Shown piece by piece: positions 1-6,601 of a stretch of 8,443 nucleotides of DNA. This stretch comes from Dehalococcoidales bacterium (GTDB lineage Bacteria > Chloroflexota > Dehalococcoidia > Dehalococcoidales > UBA2162). The notes beneath the pieces were generated by a model, which saw only the letters and a list, made by a program, of their open reading frames with translations, was not told where the DNA came from and ran no database searches. The stretch spans positions 1,153,323 through 1,161,765 of the forward strand of contig CP070800.1 of the NCBI GenBank assembly GCA_020343555.1, in the 5' to 3' direction. Made by a program: the position numbers and the translations under genes. Each line of letters opens with the position of its first letter. Positions within the stretch are counted from its first letter, which is position 1.

Positions 1-1038
1 GGTAGCTCCTTCCGACATCCCGAACGCACTGACATATACTCTGCCGATTTTCTCATGAACTGTCTGTATAACATCAGTTGTAGTTTTGGCACCGCCTGTA
101 TAAAGTGCTTTAAGAGAGGATGTATCATACTTGTTGATATCGGGATAATTGACCAGTCTTTGTAACAATGTCGGTACAAGCGGGGCACAGGTTATCTTTT
201 CCCGTTGGACGGTTTCAAAGAAATCAAGCGGTCTGGTCGAATCAAGAAAGACAATTTTGCCGAAACTATAGATAGTACTTGTCATTGTCGCAAGACCTAG
301 ATTATGCTCGAGTGGTACCGTAATCAGACTTATATCGTCTGCATCCTGTTTACGCGCTTCTGCTTTATATCGTGCTTCGCAGACAGCACTGTTATGAGTT
401 CTAGGTACGACTTTAGGCAAGCCGGTAGTACCCCCGGTAGGTATAATAAATGCGATATCATTCACTCCCGGTTTTTGCTGAGATAGTTCTCTCAACATCT
501 GTTCGTCCGGATCCGTATTTGTAATTAAATCTTCAAGATCGATGTATTGCGCCTTTTCGGTACTTCTCACCGTAATAATATGTTTCATTTCGGGATTTTC
601 TTTCACCACGTCATCTATTACCGGCTGGTAATTGGTATTACGATGTGTTACCGGTAAAATCCAGGCTTTCGCTTTCGTCAATTTGCACATAAGATTTATT
701 TCTTGCTGCATATGTCGGGTTAACAATAACACAGCGGGAGTGCCGATTTTCTGTAGAGCAAAGAATGTGTATGCGAACTCGCACCAGTTCGGAAGCTGGA
801 CCAGAACATAGTCACCATTATTAATACCTAATCTGTTTAAAGCAATCGCTAGTTTGTCCACATTCATTCGGAGTTGCGAATAAGAAAGCCTGTTGTAATC
901 ATCGACCAGTGCTTCCTTTTCCGGGTGCAATATTGCGGCTTTGTCTAAAACATCTCCAAGCGGTATGTTTTGCCACCAACCCATACGTGAGTACTTTTCA
1001 GCGTCTTCTTTTCTCGGTTGGATAAATCCTTCAATCAA
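1..1038 (-). CDS. 2,3-dihydroxybenzoate-AMP ligase-like aryl-acid adenylating enzyme (partial, C-terminus off the window)
   Basis: Open frame on the minus strand running off base 1, giving the first 346 residues of a family usually about 540 long. It would activate an aromatic acid with ATP to the acyl-adenylate, for transfer to CoA or a carrier protein. Visible are the N-terminal signature of the EntE/DhbE group (GWW near residues 20-22), the phosphate-binding A3 motif TGGTTGLPK (201-209), the His-Asn pair at 245-246 that in DhbE lies at the aryl-acid pocket, and the A5 motif FGMSEG (339-344). The start is TTG at 1036-1038: GGAGG lies 9 bases upstream, no in-frame ATG lies between it and the upstream in-frame TAA, and the N-terminus matches the family. 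The gene is divergent from the decarboxylase-like gene. No siderophore gene is visible, so a catabolic aryl-CoA ligase role is as likely as siderophore synthesis. The family call is firm; the substrate is inferred. Confidence 0.88.
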   Translation of the reverse strand, partial: MIEGFIQPRKEDAEKYSRMGWWQNIPLGDVLDKAAILHPEKEALVDDYNRLSYSQLRMNVDKLAIALNRLGINNGDYVLVQLPNWCEFAYTFFALQKIGTPAVLLLTRHMQQEINLMCKLTKAKAWILPVTHRNTNYQPVIDDVVKENPEMKHIITVRSTEKAQYIDLEDLITNTDPDEQMLRELSQQKPGVNDIAFIIPTGGTTGLPKVVPRTHNSAVCEARYKAEARKQDADDISLITVPLEHNLGLATMTSTIYSFGKIVFLDSTRPLDFFETVQREKITCAPLVPTLLQRLVNYPDINKYDTSSLKALYTGGAKTTTDVIQTVHEKIGRVYVSAFGMSEGAT

Positions 1039-1124
1039 TATCCTTCCCCTCCAGCGGGATTTCCATCCGGACGATTGTTTTAATATTAACCTGATATTGT
1101 GCCCTTACGGAATCTGTTAGATGA

Positions 1125-1153
1125 ATGATACGAGTAACGTAGAATTAAAGCAA
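1125..1153 (-). promoter_or_regulatory. Putative sigma-70 promoter of the adenylating-enzyme gene
   Basis: Read on the minus strand, TTGCTT (1148-1153) and TATCAT (1125-1130) are separated by exactly 17 bases. The -10 box matches five of six consensus positions and the -35 box three of six. Transcription would start near 1118, leaving a leader of about 80 bases before the TTG start at 1038. The spacing and orientation fit; there is no experimental support. Confidence 0.5.
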
Positions 1154-1191
1154 GATGTAAAGGGAAACACTCTCTTGAGATATTTTACTGT

Positions 1192-1253
1192 TTGACATAG
1201 AATTTTCAGGATAGCAATACATCCTTGTCCATATATTATGTAAATTAAATTAA
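1192..1253 (+). promoter_or_regulatory. Possible promoter region of the decarboxylase-like gene
   Basis: A perfect TTGACA lies at 1192-1197, but the best -10 at the right distance (CAATAC, 1215-1220) is poor. A second option pairs TTGTCC (1225-1230) with ATTAAT (1249-1254, spacer 18) in a very AT-rich stretch. Either could drive the gene starting at 1311; neither is a good full match. The rest of the 1039-1310 divergent spacer shows nothing else I can name. Confidence 0.3.
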
Positions 1254-1310
1254 TTATCGGAAAGTTTAAGATTTATTTCTAACCGTAATTATTTAAAGGA
1301 GATGTGAATA

Positions 1311-2369
1311 ATGGCAGATATAACATTAACCTTTTCCACTACTCCCTACGATAGATTATTACCACTCATTACCGGTGAGGTAAAACCCGATGGAATTACG
1401 CTGGACTATATGCCATCACCGGGAGGAGTCCCGACCCTCTTTTATAACCAGATGAAATTCCAGAGGTATGACCTTTCAGAAATGTCCATGTCATCCTTCC
1501 TGCGTATGCGGTCGATAGGATGGCCTTATCGTTTATTGCCGATATTTCACAACCGGAATTTCTCATATGCCTATATACACATCCGACAAGGTTCAGGCAT
1601 CACCCAGGATCATCCCGAAGAGCTTAAAGGAAAGCGTATAGGTATTGGTGACTACCAGCAATCCCTGGGTCTGTGGACTCGTGGTATCCTGGATATGGAG
1701 TTCGGCGTCAAACCGGAAGATATGGTCTGGTACCAGGAGCGAGGTGAACACTACAGCCATACCGGTGCATCAACAGAAGCAGGATTAACAGTTCCCGACA
1801 ATGTTGAACTACATTACGCCACGACTGATTTTAATACAATGTTCTTCAGGGGAGAACTTGATGCAGTCACCGGACTCGGTCTCCGGAGAGGAAGAGCCGG
1901 CAGTCAGGGACGGGGAGGTGTTCCAGACCTGGGGCTGGCTCGAAGCCGATCCGGTTCGGAAGACTCTGACTTACTCACATTATTTAAAGACCCTCGGAAA
2001 GAATCGATCCGTTACTTTAAAAAAACAGGCATATATCCACCAAATCACGGCACGATCATTCGTGAGAGTATTCTTGAGGAACACCCCTGGGTAGCAGCAA
2101 GCCTTATGGATGCCTTTGAAGAGTCTAAAAGACTTGCTATTGAACGGCTTCATCAATCTCCACCATCGCTGCTGGTATTCGGGCAGCATTACCTTCAGGA
2201 TGTAGAAGAGGTATTCGGTAATGATCCCTTTCCCTACGGGATCAAGGCTAATGCCAGAGCTATTGATATGGCTCAAACCTTCTCCGTTAATCAACAATTA
2301 ACGCAAAAGAAACAACCTCTGGATGAGATATTCCCAAAGGAAATCATCTATCGGGAAGAGAGGTTGTAA
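1311..2369 (+). CDS. 4,5-dihydroxyphthalate decarboxylase-like protein (periplasmic-binding-protein fold, cytosolic), possible internal frameshift pair
   Basis: 352 residues without a signal peptide or lipobox. The layout resembles the 4,5-dihydroxyphthalate decarboxylase (Pht5-like) family, which shares the type II periplasmic-binding fold and is often labelled ABC transporter substrate-binding protein. Family-like stretches are YDRLLPLITGEVKPDGI (13-29), the DLSEMSMSSFL block (54-64), LKGKRIGIGDYQ (105-116), GELDA (181-185), and RYFKKTGIYPPNH (234-246) followed by a HPWVAASLMDAFEESK helix. AAAGGAG sits 9 bases before the ATG. Residues 186-221 (1866-1973) are odd: rich in Arg, Gly and Ser and unlike the family, whereas the +1 frame there reads as ordinary protein ending in a DPVRK motif expected just before LFKDP. 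Two compensating shifts, real or from sequencing, are likely. The role as a decarboxylase of an aromatic or related acid is inferred from family and neighbours; a solute-binding role is less likely. Confidence 0.75.
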   Translation: MADITLTFSTTPYDRLLPLITGEVKPDGITLDYMPSPGGVPTLFYNQMKFQRYDLSEMSMSSFLRMRSIGWPYRLLPIFHNRNFSYAYIHIRQGSGITQDHPEELKGKRIGIGDYQQSLGLWTRGILDMEFGVKPEDMVWYQERGEHYSHTGASTEAGLTVPDNVELHYATTDFNTMFFRGELDAVTGLGLRRGRAGSQGRGGVPDLGLARSRSGSEDSDLLTLFKDPRKESIRYFKKTGIYPPNHGTIIRESILEEHPWVAASLMDAFEESKRLAIERLHQSPPSLLVFGQHYLQDVEEVFGNDPFPYGIKANARAIDMAQTFSVNQQLTQKKQPLDEIFPKEIIYREERL

Positions 2370-2457
2370 AAACTGGTCCGCTTTGGCGGGAAGAGAAAAA
2401 CACATCTACGACCTGGAACCGAGCATTATTTCAGATGAGACTAAGAATTTAATGAAC

Positions 2458-2486
2458 CTGACGATTCCGGTAATCCTGTGTATAAT
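2458..2486 (+). promoter_or_regulatory. Putative sigma-70 promoter of the cupin-SDR-hydrolase-SDR operon
   Basis: CTGACG (2458-2463, four of six) and a perfect TATAAT (2481-2486) are 17 bases apart. Transcription would begin near 2493, about 30 bases before the cupin ATG. This lies in the 152-base gap after the decarboxylase-like gene, so the downstream genes can be expressed independently of it. Confidence 0.55.
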
Positions 2487-2521
2487 GAATCATACAAATT
2501 TCTGAATCGAGGAAGGTAGTA

Positions 2522-2872
2522 ATGAAAATAGTACGCATATATACCGGTGAAGATGGTGAATCCCATTTCGAAGACATCGATATCTCCCTGGATAATCCGG
2601 TTGACTCCGACCTTCGATCGGAACTCATAAAAGCAACGGGTATCATTTTCAGGGAGACCGGATGTGATTACGACCTGGATTTTCACAATGCTCCACGTCG
2701 CCAGTTCATGATTAACCTCGAAGGCTCAGTGGAGATCGTTACAGGTGATGGATCAAGCCGGATACTCGGAACCGGCGATATTCTGCTGGCTGAGGATACC
2801 ACCGGCAGAGGACATATCAGCCGCGCCGTCAATAACCAGTCGAGAAAGTCCGTCTTTGTGACTCTTGACTGA
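2522..2872 (+). CDS. Small single-domain cupin protein
   Basis: 116 residues, essentially one cupin barrel. Motif 1 is read from H55 (HNAPRRQ, 55-61) to the LEG turn (66-68) and E71; motif 2 is GDILLAEDTTGRGH (85-98), ending in H98. Compared with the canonical HxH(x3-4)E arrangement, the second His is Ala57 and the Glu position is Gln61, so a metal site, if present, would use H55, Q61 and H98. As far as I recall, HxAPRRQ with DTTGxGH is typical of a widespread group of small cupins of unknown function. GAGG lies 9 bases before the ATG, and the gene is first after a promoter candidate. It is followed 48 bases later by an SDR. An isomerase, epimerase or small dioxygenase role in the same pathway is possible but unproven. 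Confidence 0.82.
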   Translation: MKIVRIYTGEDGESHFEDIDISLDNPVDSDLRSELIKATGIIFRETGCDYDLDFHNAPRRQFMINLEGSVEIVTGDGSSRILGTGDILLAEDTTGRGHISRAVNNQSRKSVFVTLD

Positions 2873-2920
2873 TATTTATATAAATAATCCTAATGTCCAT
2901 GTAGGGTTAGGGAGAATGAT

Positions 2921-3706
2921 ATGACAGAAAGAAAACCACGACTTGAAGGAAAGGTCGCAATAGTAACCGGTGCCGGTTCGCGTGGAGAAGGGATCGGTAA
3001 TGGAAAGGCTGCGGCAGTGTTGTTTGCGAGAGAAGGCGCCAAAGTATTGCTGGTGGATCTCTATCCCGCCAGGGTAAATGAAACGCTTGAGACTATAATC
3101 ACTGAGGGCGGTGAAGCCAGTATCATCACCGGTGACGTTACCTCCCCCGAAGACTGCCTGATGATAATTAAAACATCGGTTGAGCGCTACGGAAAGCTGG
3201 ATATACTGCACAATAACGTCGGCATTGACAGTGCTGGAAGTATAAACGATGTGGAAATTGAAGAGTGGGACAGGGTAATGAATATTAACCTGAAGAGTAT
3301 GATGCTGATGTGCCGTGCCGCTATTCCACAAATGATTACCAGTGGAGGTGGCTCCATTACCAATGTTTCGTCCATTGCTGCATTGAGACCGAACAATATG
3401 GACGCCTATTCCACCTCAAAAGGCGGTGTTATCGCATTGACAAGGACACTGGCATCTTCCCACGCAAAAAATCATATTCGAGTGAATTGCATTCTCCCCG
3501 GTATGGTCTACACGCCAATGGTCGCTGAGGGTATGGACGAGGAAATGCGCAAGAGACGCCGTGAATCCACTCCGCTTCAAATAGAGGGTACGGCCTGGGA
3601 TACCGGCTGGGCGGCAGTATTCCTGAACAGCAATGAAGCACGATGGATCACGGGAACTGTTCTGCCGGTTGACGGAGGAGCGTTGTTGACAAGGCGTAAC
3701 TTCTGA
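2921..3706 (+). CDS. SDR-family oxidoreductase, NAD(H) type (first of two)
   Basis: 261 residues, the usual length of a classical short-chain dehydrogenase/reductase. The Rossmann glycine motif is an extended form, TGAGSRGEGIGNG (16-28). Asp46 at the end of beta-2 suggests NAD(H) over NADP(H). Next come the NNVG motif (98-101, for NNAG), N123, and the catalytic S151, Y163 and K167 (YSTSK). The LPGMVYTPM segment and the C-terminal GTVLPVDGG are typical. It should interconvert a secondary alcohol and a ketone; the substrate is unknown. AGGGAG lies 6 bases before the ATG. The gene sits 48 bases after the cupin and 49 before the phosphotriesterase-family gene, so the three are probably co-transcribed. 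It shares the GEGIGNG motif with the second SDR in the cluster, suggesting the two are related and may act on successive intermediates. Confidence 0.93.
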   Translation: MTERKPRLEGKVAIVTGAGSRGEGIGNGKAAAVLFAREGAKVLLVDLYPARVNETLETIITEGGEASIITGDVTSPEDCLMIIKTSVERYGKLDILHNNVGIDSAGSINDVEIEEWDRVMNINLKSMMLMCRAAIPQMITSGGGSITNVSSIAALRPNNMDAYSTSKGGVIALTRTLASSHAKNHIRVNCILPGMVYTPMVAEGMDEEMRKRRRESTPLQIEGTAWDTGWAAVFLNSNEARWITGTVLPVDGGALLTRRNF

Positions 3707-3755
3707 AAAACCTATATCATGAATTGCTGTATTACCGGGGAAAGGTAGTAATAAT

Positions 3756-4703
3756 ATGTCAATGATCAATTCGGTACTTGGGCCACTCGATACCTCTAAA
3801 ATGAGTACGACTCTGATTCACGAACATATCCTCAGTTCGTCTACAGCCATTCCTCAGAATTACCCGGAAGTACTTGACCGGGGATACATGAGCATGATAG
3901 TCAGGAAACTTAAAGAAGCCAAAGCTGGCGGGATAGACACTGTTGTCGACGCCACTACCCTCGATCTCGGTCGGGACGTGAATGTGCTGGCTGAAGCATC
4001 ACGTAGGAGCGATGTCAATATCATCTGCTGCACCGGCTGGTGGACGGAGAAACCCCGCTTTCTGAGTGGTGTATCTATCGACAGGCTGGCGAAGGGATTT
4101 ATTCGTGAGATACGCGAGGGAATTGCCGGAACAGGCATCAAAGCGGGGATATTGAAAGCCGCATCAGATAAGTCAGGTGTGCTACCCGAAGAGGAAAAGG
4201 TACTGCGAGCGGTCGCCCGTGCCCACCACGAAACAGGCGTCCCTATTATGATTCATTCCTACTCGCCGGGTCAGGTCGGCAGAAAACAGATAGCCATCCT
4301 TAAAGAGGAAGGTGTTCCTCTTAACCGGGTAAAGATGGATCATTCAAACGATACTACCGACCTTGAATATCTTTTCTGGATGCTGGAACAAGGTTGTTTC
4401 CTGGGAATGGACCGTTACCCCGGAGAAGGCGTCAGTCCGCTGGCGAGAACGAAAACTCTTAAGGCGCTTATCGATGCCGGGTATAAAGATAGACTGGGAG
4501 TCTCTCACGACTGGTCTCTGGCACGTCATGTGGCGGAGGATTCCATGATTGGCTCGTCTGCAAAGAGAAAGAAGATTAATCCTTATGACTACCTCTACAT
4601 CAAGAGAGTGGTGTTCCCGATGCTATATGAAATGGGAGTATCCGATGAGGTTACCGACAGTATTCTCGTAGACGCCCCGCGTAAATTCTTCGAGGGATCC
4701 TAA
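3756..4703 (+). CDS. Phosphotriesterase-family metal-dependent hydrolase (possible lactonase)
   Basis: 315 residues, full length for the phosphotriesterase (amidohydrolase) family. All six expected binuclear-metal ligands can be placed: H22 and H24 in HEH, the lysine normally carboxylated at K134 (GILK), H167 (MIHSY), H196 (DHSND) and D252 (SHDWS). It should therefore be an active zinc or similar binuclear hydrolase. Family members hydrolyse phosphotriesters, lactones or other esters; placement between two SDRs suggests cleavage of a lactone or ester intermediate, but this is inference. The start at 3756 has AAGG 10 bases upstream; an in-frame ATG two codons later (3762) is an alternative. 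The initiation region shares AAGGTAGTAAT with the cupin gene. A TIM-barrel hydrolase of unknown substrate is the safe reading. Confidence 0.9.
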   Translation: MSMINSVLGPLDTSKMSTTLIHEHILSSSTAIPQNYPEVLDRGYMSMIVRKLKEAKAGGIDTVVDATTLDLGRDVNVLAEASRRSDVNIICCTGWWTEKPRFLSGVSIDRLAKGFIREIREGIAGTGIKAGILKAASDKSGVLPEEEKVLRAVARAHHETGVPIMIHSYSPGQVGRKQIAILKEEGVPLNRVKMDHSNDTTDLEYLFWMLEQGCFLGMDRYPGEGVSPLARTKTLKALIDAGYKDRLGVSHDWSLARHVAEDSMIGSSAKRKKINPYDYLYIKRVVFPMLYEMGVSDEVTDSILVDAPRKFFEGS

Positions 4704-4768
4704 TTATCGTAAACTAAAAGAATTGAATTTCACCCTCACAAACCGGGAATAGCAGAGGAGGAATGGTA

Positions 4769-5569
4769 ATGCGATTGGATGGAAAGACAGCAATAATCAT
4801 CGGCGCCGGGCAGAGTCCGGGAGAAGGGATCGGCAACGGTCGAGCTACGGTGATTCGGTTCGCCCAGGAAGGGGCACGGGTAATGGCGGTAGACCGTGAT
4901 CTTAAATCCGTCGAGGAAACGGTGTCGATGCTGGAGAAGAAAGGCGGCGAACATTTCGCCTTCGAAGCCGATGTTACCAAAGAAGCTGCTTTGAAAGCTG
5001 CCGTAGACGAAGCGGTTACCCGGTGGGGTAAAATCGATATTCTTCATTATAATGTAGGCGTCAGCCTCGGCGGTGGCGATACGGAATTACTGGAATTTAC
5101 CGAAGAAACGTTCGACCGTGTATTCAGCATCAATCTTCGTGGTGCGATCATGGCCTGTAAACATGTTGTTCCGGTGATGAGGAAGCAACAGAGTGGCGTC
5201 ATCCTGATGATAGGTTCACTGGCGGTGTACGAAGATTATCCTTACGTGGCATATAAAGCATCGAAAGCGGGGATGGTCGCTTTCATGCACCAGCTCGCGA
5301 TACGCAATGCCGAATACGGAATCCGTGCCAACGCTATTTTACCTGGTATTATGGATACACCAATGGCAGTAGATACCCGGGCAAGAGTATTCGGAAAAAG
5401 CCGCTCGGAAGTAGCCGAAGCACGTGATTCACGCGTACCGCTGAAACATAAAATGGGTACCGCATGGGATGTAGCAAATGCAGCGCTGTTCCTTGCTTCG
5501 GACGAAGCCAGCTTTATTACCGGAGTATCGCTGCTGGTAGACGGCGGTAGTGCACTCAAAGTAGGCTGA
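4769..5569 (+). CDS. SDR-family oxidoreductase, NAD(H) type (second of two)
   Basis: 266 residues from the chosen start. An ATG two codons earlier (4763) touches the GAGGAGG at 4755-4761, whereas the ATG at 4769 has a proper 7-base spacing, so ribosome binding decides for 4769. Numbered from there: extended glycine motif GAGQSPGEGIGNG (12-24), Asp42 ending beta-2 (NAD preference), YNVG (94-97, first Asn of NNAG replaced by Tyr), N122, catalytic S150, Y162 and K166 (YKASK), then LPGIMDTPM and the C-terminal LLVDGG. Like the first SDR it should oxidise or reduce a hydroxyl/keto group on an unknown substrate. It is the last gene of the cluster, 65 bases after the hydrolase. The shared glycine motif points to common ancestry with the first SDR, but the sequences differ a lot elsewhere, so their substrates may differ. 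Confidence 0.92.
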   Translation: MRLDGKTAIIIGAGQSPGEGIGNGRATVIRFAQEGARVMAVDRDLKSVEETVSMLEKKGGEHFAFEADVTKEAALKAAVDEAVTRWGKIDILHYNVGVSLGGGDTELLEFTEETFDRVFSINLRGAIMACKHVVPVMRKQQSGVILMIGSLAVYEDYPYVAYKASKAGMVAFMHQLAIRNAEYGIRANAILPGIMDTPMAVDTRARVFGKSRSEVAEARDSRVPLKHKMGTAWDVANAALFLASDEASFITGVSLLVDGGSALKVG

Positions 5570-5584
5570 ACCAAAAAAACGATC

Positions 5585-5645
5585 AAGTGACTAAACCATC
5601 ACTTATCCTCTTCATACCTATGACTGTTCTATATCTAAAATAGAA
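5585..5645. other. Two small inverted repeats in the spacer after the SDR operon
   Basis: AAGTGA (5585-5590) pairs with TCACTT (5599-5604) over an 8-base loop, and TTCTAT (5627-5632) pairs with ATAGAA (5640-5645) over a 7-base loop. Neither is followed by a T run on the plus strand, so they are weak terminator candidates at best. On the minus strand the first hairpin is followed by seven T (complement of A at 5573-5579), but no minus-strand gene needs it. Confidence 0.3.
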
Positions 5646-5678
5646 GTAAATTTCGTATGATTAACTCCACGATTGTTA

Positions 5679-5707
5679 TTGACAGAGTAATTACTGATAT
5701 GTAAACT
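5679..5707 (+). promoter_or_regulatory. Putative sigma-70 promoter of the degV-cfa pair
   Basis: A perfect TTGACA (5679-5684) and TAAACT (5702-5707, four of six) are spaced by 17 bases. Transcription would start near 5714, about 43 bases before the ATG at 5757. It lies in the 187-base gap that separates the catabolic cluster from the lipid pair, supporting a new transcription unit here. Confidence 0.5.
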
Positions 5708-5756
5708 GTAAGCCTATTTCAGTGTCTTTAAATACCTGTTTGAGTGGAAATGGCTG

Positions 5757-6596
5757 ATGACAGTAAAAATTGTTACAGATAGTGTCGCTGATCTGCCTTC
5801 TGAAATTGCTGAAGAACTCGGGATCACAGTAGTACCATTGAATGTGAGATTTGGCACCGACGTATATCGGGACGGGATTGACTTAACTTCAGACGAGTTC
5901 TTCAGTAGGCTTGAGCATAATGAGGATGTTCCGGTAACATCGGTACCCTCACCTGGTTCGTTTGCCGATGCATATGATGCACTGGCAGAAGAGGTTGACG
6001 AAATACTGGTGATCACAATTTCCGCCAAGCTGAGTGGAACTAATGAAGTGGCAAGACAGAGTGTAGGATTAATGAAAAAAAGGTGCAGAGTTGAGGTGGT
6101 TGATTCCAGATTGGCCACAATGGCTCTGGGCTTTGTGGTGATGGAAGCTGCTAAAGTAGCTCAAACAGGCGCTGGAACAGACGATGTTTTAACTAATGTT
6201 TACCACAACATTCCACGTGTAGAGATGCGAGCAGCTTTTGATACTCTGGAATACCTCAAAAGAGGTGGGCGAATTGGAAAAGCACAATCTTTACTGGGAT
6301 CGATATTGAATATAAATCCCATAATAGGATTGGCTGATGGCGAAGTGGTACCTATCTCTAGAGAACGTTCAAGAGACAAAGCTATAGAACATTTATTTAA
6401 TTTTGTTACAAGTTATTCCAAAATTGATGGGATCGCTGTTGAGTATGCGACTTCTACCCATGAAGCAAAAAACCTGGTTGACAGGTTATCGACAAGATTC
6501 CCTGATGGACAAATATATCTCTCGAGAGCAAGTCCTGTGATAGGAACTCACACTGGACCGGGACTTCTTTTAGTGTCAGTATTAGGTGATAAATAA
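5757..6596 (+). CDS. DegV-family fatty-acid-binding protein (FakB-like)
   Basis: 279 residues, full length for DegV. It begins with the family signature VKIVTDSVADLP. Further signatures are TSVPSPGSF (61-69), SAKLSGT (89-95), DTLEYLKRGGRIG (162-174), and the C-terminal IGTHTGPG (262-269). The residues I recall as holding the fatty-acid head group in Staphylococcus FakB all have counterparts: T61, S93, R202 and H265. It should bind a fatty acid in the cytosol and, in organisms with FakA, present it for phosphorylation to acyl-phosphate. No FakA-like kinase gene is in the window. The Shine-Dalgarno match is poor; an ATG at 5750 is out of frame and stops quickly. Only 5 bases separate it from the cyclopropane synthase gene, so the two are almost certainly co-transcribed. 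Confidence 0.93.
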   Translation: MTVKIVTDSVADLPSEIAEELGITVVPLNVRFGTDVYRDGIDLTSDEFFSRLEHNEDVPVTSVPSPGSFADAYDALAEEVDEILVITISAKLSGTNEVARQSVGLMKKRCRVEVVDSRLATMALGFVVMEAAKVAQTGAGTDDVLTNVYHNIPRVEMRAAFDTLEYLKRGGRIGKAQSLLGSILNINPIIGLADGEVVPISRERSRDKAIEHLFNFVTSYSKIDGIAVEYATSTHEAKNLVDRLSTRFPDGQIYLSRASPVIGTHTGPGLLLVSVLGDK

Positions 6597-6601
6597 CTGT
6601 A

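Noticed and set aside
304..486. Small plus-strand ORF inside the adenylating-enzyme gene
   Set aside because: It overlaps the well-conserved minus-strand enzyme, including the phosphate-binding motif region, and has no ribosome binding site or recognisable sequence.
1311..1400. Secreted substrate-binding protein of an ABC transporter
   Set aside because: There is no signal peptide or lipobox, and no permease or ATPase gene nearby; the sequence blocks fit the cytosolic decarboxylase-like family.
1801..2094. Separate 97-codon gene in the +1 frame inside the decarboxylase-like gene
   Set aside because: Only its middle part looks like protein and its flanks are clearly out of frame with the conserved family sequence; it is better explained by a pair of compensating frameshifts.
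2323..2505. 60-codon ORF overlapping the end of the decarboxylase-like gene and the promoter before the cupin
   Set aside because: It has no Shine-Dalgarno site, no recognisable domain, and covers a promoter candidate with a consensus -10 box.
4714..5047. Minus-strand ORFs opposite the start of the second SDR
   Set aside because: They are antisense to the highly conserved Rossmann region and show no domain or start signal.
5585..5604. Rho-independent terminator after the second SDR
   Set aside because: The stem is only 6 bp and AT-rich and no T run follows on the plus strand.
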